DNA of 9,363 nucleotides from positions 1 to 9,363 of the forward strand of contig DFIB01000143.1 in assembly GCA_002371375.1 (NCBI GenBank), in the 5' to 3' direction. The position numbers and the translations under genes are program-made. This DNA comes from Mageeibacillus sp. UBA3708 (GTDB lineage: Bacteria; Bacillota; Clostridia; Saccharofermentanales; Saccharofermentanaceae). The notes below the pieces were generated by a model that was not told the DNA's origin, made no database searches, and worked only from the letters and a program-made list of their open reading frames with translations. Positions 5,422 to 9,363 of this stretch are shown one piece after another (within the stretch, counting starts at the first letter, position 1; every line of letters begins with the position of its first letter).

Positions 5422-7593
5422 ATGAAGATCAGGCAACCCGTAATCAAAGGCATAGCAAAAGTACCCGTAATAATGCAGATGGAAGCATTGGAATGCGGTG
5501 CTGCCGCGCTTGCCATGGTAATGGCCTACTACGGCAAGTGGGTCCCTCTCGAACAGGTCCGCATGGACTGCGGCGTCAGCCGTGACGGTTCCAATGCCAA
5601 AAACATCTATCTTGCGGCCGCCAATTACGGATTCGAGGTCAAAGGCAAGCGTCTTGAGCCGTCAGCCCTGAAGGAGAATACTCCGAAGCCGTGCATCATC
5701 CACTGGAACTTCAATCACTTTGTCGTCCTTAACGGGTTCAAGGGCAGATATGCCTATATCAATGACCCCGCCAGAGGCGAGGTGAAGATCACGATGGAGG
5801 AATTCGACAAGGCCTTCACCGGCATATGTCTTACGATGGTGCCCGGGAAGGATTTTGAACCTTCCGGCAAGAGAAAGAGCACTGTCCTATTTGCAAAGAA
5901 AAGACTTAAGGGTGCCGGTATTGCTGTTGCTTTCCTGATGATATCTTCCGTGATCGCCTATCTGTTCGGCGTCATTAATCCCGTCATGTCCAAATTTTTC
6001 ATCGACAGGCTTCTGACCGGAGAGAACAGGGAACTGCTCATGCCTTTCCTGAGCATACTGGCAATTCTGTCCCTGGCACAGGTTCTGGTAACATGGATAC
6101 AGTCACTTTATCAGATCAAGATCAGCGGCAAGATGGACCTTGTAGGCAACAGCACATTTATGTGGAAGCTCCTCAGGATGCCGATGGAGTTCTTCTCGCA
6201 GAGAATGAGCGGTGACATACTCCAGCGCCAGCAGTCCAATGCCTCCATAGCGCAGACTATCGTGAATACGCTTACGCCGTTGTTCCTGAATACGGTAATG
6301 ATGTTCGTTTATCTGTTCATCATGATCAGGTACAGCGTGCTTCTGACCATCGTGGGCATATCATCCATTATCATCAATCTGGCAGTATCGAGGATAATTT
6401 CAGCAAAGCGCGTTAATATCACAAGAGTACAGATGAGAGATGCGGGCAAGCTGGCCGCAACGACAGTATCAAGCATACGCATGATCGAGACGATCAAGTC
6501 AAGCGGAGCCGAGAACGGCACCTTCCGCAAGTGGGCAGGATATCAGGCATCTGTCAACTCCCAGACTGTCAAGTTCATGAGCCTCAATGCACTTATCGGA
6601 ATGATACCGGTGATGGTATCGACGCTTGCTAATTCCGTCGTGCTCATTCTCGGCATCTGGCTGGCTATGCAGGGCAGATTTACGCTTGGTGCCATACTGA
6701 CGTTTCAGGGATTCCTGTCATCATTCATGACACCTGCCATGACGTTGGTCTCGGCCGGCCAGACGATTCAGGAGATGCGTACGGAGATGGAACGCATCGA
6801 GGATGTCATGGAATATCCTGATGATGTCAATTATAAGGATGAGCCCGTGGACGATGAACGGGATTACAGCAAGCTTAAGGGCAATGTTGAGCTGCGCAAT
6901 GTTACTTTCGGATATTCGAGGCTCGATAAGCCGCTGATAGAGGATTTCTCGATGAAGATGAAACCGGGAAGCAGAGTTGCTTTCGTCGGGGCGTCGGGGT
7001 GCGGCAAATCGACATTATCCAAGCTCATATCGGGACTGTATCAGCCGTGGAGCGGAGAGATACTTTTTGACGGCAGAAGAGCCGGAGACATTGACCGGAC
7101 CGTATTCACCAGTTCAGTTGCCGTTGTCGATCAGGACATCGTATTGTTTGAGGACACGATAGAGCAGAACATACGCCTGTGGAATGATTCCATCGAGGAT
7201 TTCGAGGTGATCCTTGCAGCAAGGGATGCGCAGATCTACGACGATATCATGGCACGTGAAGGCGGATTCGAAGGCAGGATTACAGAAGGCGGTAACGACC
7301 TGTCAGGAGGTCAGCGCCAGAGACTTGAGATAGCCAGAGTGCTTGCCATGGATCCCAGCATCATAATACTGGATGAGGCGACAAGTGCCCTCGATGCAAA
7401 GACAGAGTATGAACTTGTCAAAGCAGTTAAGGACAGGGGCATTACCTGCATTATTATTGCACACAGGCTCTCGACGATACGCGACTGCGACGAGATCATC
7501 GTGCTCGACAAAGGCAAGGTAGCCGAGCGCGGAACGCACAAGGAGCTTTACGCCAAGGGCGGAATATATACCGATCTGATCGCGAATGACTAG
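5422..7593 (+). CDS. NHLM-type peptidase-containing ABC transporter (PCAT)
   Basis: A 723-residue bifunctional exporter: it cuts the leader from a precursor peptide after a double-glycine-type site and exports the core peptide with ATP. Residues 1-145 are the C39 cysteine protease with Gln19 and Cys25 ('MQMEALECGAA'), His99 ('HWNFNHFVVL') and Asp115 ('NDPARG'), so the active site is intact. Residues about 160-450 are the six-helix ABC membrane domain, and about 485-723 the ATPase, with Walker A 'GASGCGKST' (523-531), Q-loop Gln571, 'LSGGQ' (627-631), Walker B 'IIILDEAT' (647-654) and His681. Length and order fit the NHLM peptidase/ATP-binding family, and the flanking adaptor and second transporter support this over a plain lactococcin-type PCAT. 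The Shine-Dalgarno is poor (ACCGG), suggesting coupling to the adaptor gene, 14 nt upstream. Confidence 0.93.
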   Translation: MKIRQPVIKGIAKVPVIMQMEALECGAAALAMVMAYYGKWVPLEQVRMDCGVSRDGSNAKNIYLAAANYGFEVKGKRLEPSALKENTPKPCIIHWNFNHFVVLNGFKGRYAYINDPARGEVKITMEEFDKAFTGICLTMVPGKDFEPSGKRKSTVLFAKKRLKGAGIAVAFLMISSVIAYLFGVINPVMSKFFIDRLLTGENRELLMPFLSILAILSLAQVLVTWIQSLYQIKISGKMDLVGNSTFMWKLLRMPMEFFSQRMSGDILQRQQSNASIAQTIVNTLTPLFLNTVMMFVYLFIMIRYSVLLTIVGISSIIINLAVSRIISAKRVNITRVQMRDAGKLAATTVSSIRMIETIKSSGAENGTFRKWAGYQASVNSQTVKFMSLNALIGMIPVMVSTLANSVVLILGIWLAMQGRFTLGAILTFQGFLSSFMTPAMTLVSAGQTIQEMRTEMERIEDVMEYPDDVNYKDEPVDDERDYSKLKGNVELRNVTFGYSRLDKPLIEDFSMKMKPGSRVAFVGASGCGKSTLSKLISGLYQPWSGEILFDGRRAGDIDRTVFTSSVAVVDQDIVLFEDTIEQNIRLWNDSIEDFEVILAARDAQIYDDIMAREGGFEGRITEGGNDLSGGQRQRLEIARVLAMDPSIIILDEATSALDAKTEYELVKAVKDRGITCIIIAHRLSTIRDCDEIIVLDKGKVAERGTHKELYAKGGIYTDLIAND

Positions 7594-7604
7594 GAGAATC
7601 ATTA

Positions 7605-9363
7605 ATGGGATGGTTTGACGAACAGGTAAAGCAGATAAAACAAAATGATCAGGAGATCTTCGAGGACTCCATCTTCAGTATGGCTTCGGCCGTTCTCGGC
7701 AAGCACGATTCAGATACCGCCAGAGACAACAGGATGATCAGCAAAGCGTCCGTCGATGAGATCCTGAGGTTCTACCACTACAAACCCGTCGATATTCCCG
7801 GCAAGATCAAAGACCCGGAAGAACAGCTGGATTATTGCCTGAGACCCTATGGCCTCATGAGGAGGACAGTGAAGCTGACCGGGAAGTGGTACAAGGATGC
7901 TATCGGCCCTCTTCTCGCCTACCGCAAGGAAGACTCGGGACCGGTGGCGCTCATTCCGGGCAAAGCAGGAGGATACAACCTTTTTGATCCGGAGAAGGGT
8001 ACGCGGACCAAAGTCAACAGGATTACCGCAGCACAGCTTGAAGAAGAGGCTCTTTGTTTCTACCGCCCACTTCCGCAAAAGAAGCTGGGCATTGCCGATC
8101 TTCTGCTCTACATGAAAGGATGTCTGACCGCCAAAGAGCTTATCTTCTTTATCGTCATGTCCGTCATAACGATCCTGACCGGAATGCTGACACCTCACGT
8201 AACAAGGATCCTTACCGGTCCGGTGCTTGCGAGCAGGAATGTATCTTTCCTTATTGGAACGGCAGTATTCATGGTCAGCATCAGCATATCATCAATGCTC
8301 TTCATGGCCGTCAAAACACTCTGTATCGGCCGCATCAGCACCAGGACCTCACTCGAGGTGGAATCGGCCGTAATGGCAAGAGTATTGAACCTCCCCGCCA
8401 ATTTCTTCAGGCAGTATTCGTCCGGTGAACTGTCGAGCAGAGTAAGCTCCGTTAACCGGCTTTGCACTTTGCTAGTCGGCAGTGTTTTCTCCGCAGGCAT
8501 CACCTCCCTGGCGTCACTTCTGTACATAACACAGATATTCAGGTATGCACCCGCGCTTGTCGCCCCCGCACTGTTGGTCATCGTTGTAACGATCGCTGTC
8601 AGCACAGTCAGCTCAGTAATGCAGATCAAGTACAGCAAGAAGGCAATGGAGGCCTCCGCGAAAGAATACGGCGTAAGCTATGCGCTTGTATCAGGCATTC
8701 AGAAGATAAAACTCGCGGGCGCAGAGAAAAGAGGCTTTGCCAGATGGGCACGCTCCTACGCGCAGGTTGCACGTTACACCTACAACAAGCCTGTATTTCT
8801 GATCGTCAATCCGGCAATCTGCCTCGCGATATCACTCGGCGGAACGCTCATTCTCTACTATCTCGCCGTAACAACCGATGTAAGCCCTTCGGAGTATCTC
8901 GCCTTCAATGCCGCTTACGGCGCGGTAATGTCCGCCTTTACCTCACTGACCTCAGTGGCACTCTCTGTTGCAAACATCAAGCCTATTCTCGACATGGCAG
9001 AGCCCATTCTCAAGACACAGCCCGAATCATCAGAGAACAGAGAGGTTCTTACTTCGGTATCAGGCAGCATCGAACTGTCCAATGTGCACTTCAGATACAA
9101 CGATTCAATGCCATACGTGATCGACGGGCTGAACCTGAAGATCAAGTCCGGAGAATACATTGCAATAGTCGGTTCAACAGGCTGCGGCAAGTCCACACTC
9201 GTCAGGCTCCTGCTGGGATTTGAGACTCCCGACAAGGGTGCTATCTACTACGACGGTAAAGATATGAACAGATTCGATCTCAGGTCCCTGCGCAGAAAGA
9301 TCGGTTCAGTGACTCAGAACGGTACACTCTTCCAGGGCGATATCTACTCCAACATTGTCATCT
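7605..9363 (+). CDS. NHLM-type second ABC transporter, ATP-binding protein (partial, 3' end outside)
   Basis: An open frame runs from the ATG at 7605 to the window end (586 residues, no stop), so it is cut by the window. TAGGAG (7591-7596) overlaps the stop of the PCAT gene and lies 8 nt before the ATG. Residues 1-165 are the N-terminal region typical of the second NHLM transporter: 'KWYKDAIGPLLAYRKEDSGPVALIP' (94-118), 'YNLFDPEKGTRTKV' (124-137), and 'CFYRPLP' (151-157). Residues about 175-460 form the ABC membrane domain, and about 485 onward the ATPase with Walker A 'GSTGCGKST' (523-531) and Gln571; the signature motif and Walker B lie beyond the window. No protease Cys or His is seen. It is expected to form a complex with the PCAT and the adaptor; what it exports is not known. 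Confidence 0.93.
   Translation, partial: MGWFDEQVKQIKQNDQEIFEDSIFSMASAVLGKHDSDTARDNRMISKASVDEILRFYHYKPVDIPGKIKDPEEQLDYCLRPYGLMRRTVKLTGKWYKDAIGPLLAYRKEDSGPVALIPGKAGGYNLFDPEKGTRTKVNRITAAQLEEEALCFYRPLPQKKLGIADLLLYMKGCLTAKELIFFIVMSVITILTGMLTPHVTRILTGPVLASRNVSFLIGTAVFMVSISISSMLFMAVKTLCIGRISTRTSLEVESAVMARVLNLPANFFRQYSSGELSSRVSSVNRLCTLLVGSVFSAGITSLASLLYITQIFRYAPALVAPALLVIVVTIAVSTVSSVMQIKYSKKAMEASAKEYGVSYALVSGIQKIKLAGAEKRGFARWARSYAQVARYTYNKPVFLIVNPAICLAISLGGTLILYYLAVTTDVSPSEYLAFNAAYGAVMSAFTSLTSVALSVANIKPILDMAEPILKTQPESSENREVLTSVSGSIELSNVHFRYNDSMPYVIDGLNLKIKSGEYIAIVGSTGCGKSTLVRLLLGFETPDKGAIYYDGKDMNRFDLRSLRRKIGSVTQNGTLFQGDIYSNIVI

Noticed and set aside
7710..8638. Two minus-strand open frames of 147-162 codons
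   Set aside because: They overlap the second ABC transporter, whose plus-strand frame is continuous and carries family motifs.
8462..9223. A 253-codon plus-strand open frame rich in Arg, Cys and His
   Set aside because: It is another frame of the second ABC transporter, and its composition is typical of an out-of-frame reading.
1..9363. CRISPR arrays, tRNA or rRNA genes, phage genes
   Set aside because: No regular repeat-spacer pattern, cloverleaf or recognisable rRNA or phage sequence was seen on either strand.

Overview
The window comes from a Clostridia-type member of the Bacillota (Lachnospiraceae, Oscillospiraceae or a similar anaerobe). The grounds are strong GGAGG-type ribosome binding sites on most genes, a lipobox lipoprotein, a TrmB of the type seen in these groups, a group IIC intron placed behind a transcription terminator, and roughly balanced base composition. 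The exact genus cannot be read from the sequence.

Layout. Everything up to about 4.9 kb is on the minus strand and everything after it is on the plus strand, with a divergent promoter region at about 4840-4987. On the minus strand, reading right to left, are: (a) a two-gene unit, an MscS-type mechanosensitive channel followed by trmB (tRNA guanine-N7 methyltransferase), joined by an ATGA overlap; (b) a three-gene cell-envelope unit, a membrane-anchored protein with Ig-like domains and a transglutaminase-like domain, then an SGNH-hydrolase-like membrane protein, then a small lipoprotein, closed by a strong rho-independent terminator; (c) directly behind that terminator, the 5' end of a group II intron of the IIC (bacterial class C) type, running out of the window at position 1.

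On the plus strand is the most notable content: the start of an NHLM-type RiPP/bacteriocin export operon (NHLM = nitrile hydratase leader microcin). It has an unusually small HlyD-like adaptor (139 aa), a complete peptidase-containing ABC transporter (723 aa; C39 cysteine protease, ABC membrane domain and ATPase) and a second ABC transporter, cut by the window end after 586 residues, with the N-terminal region typical of the second NHLM transporter. Together these would remove the leader from a peptide after its double-glycine-type site and export it. No precursor peptide or modification enzyme is visible here. If present, they should lie beyond position 9363 or elsewhere in the genome, so the cargo is unknown.

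The protein-coding genes are tightly packed. The only long stretches without a gene are 1-231 (intron end and terminator) and the 149-bp divergent promoter region; a 93-bp gap at 3205-3297 holds a weak hairpin and a likely promoter.
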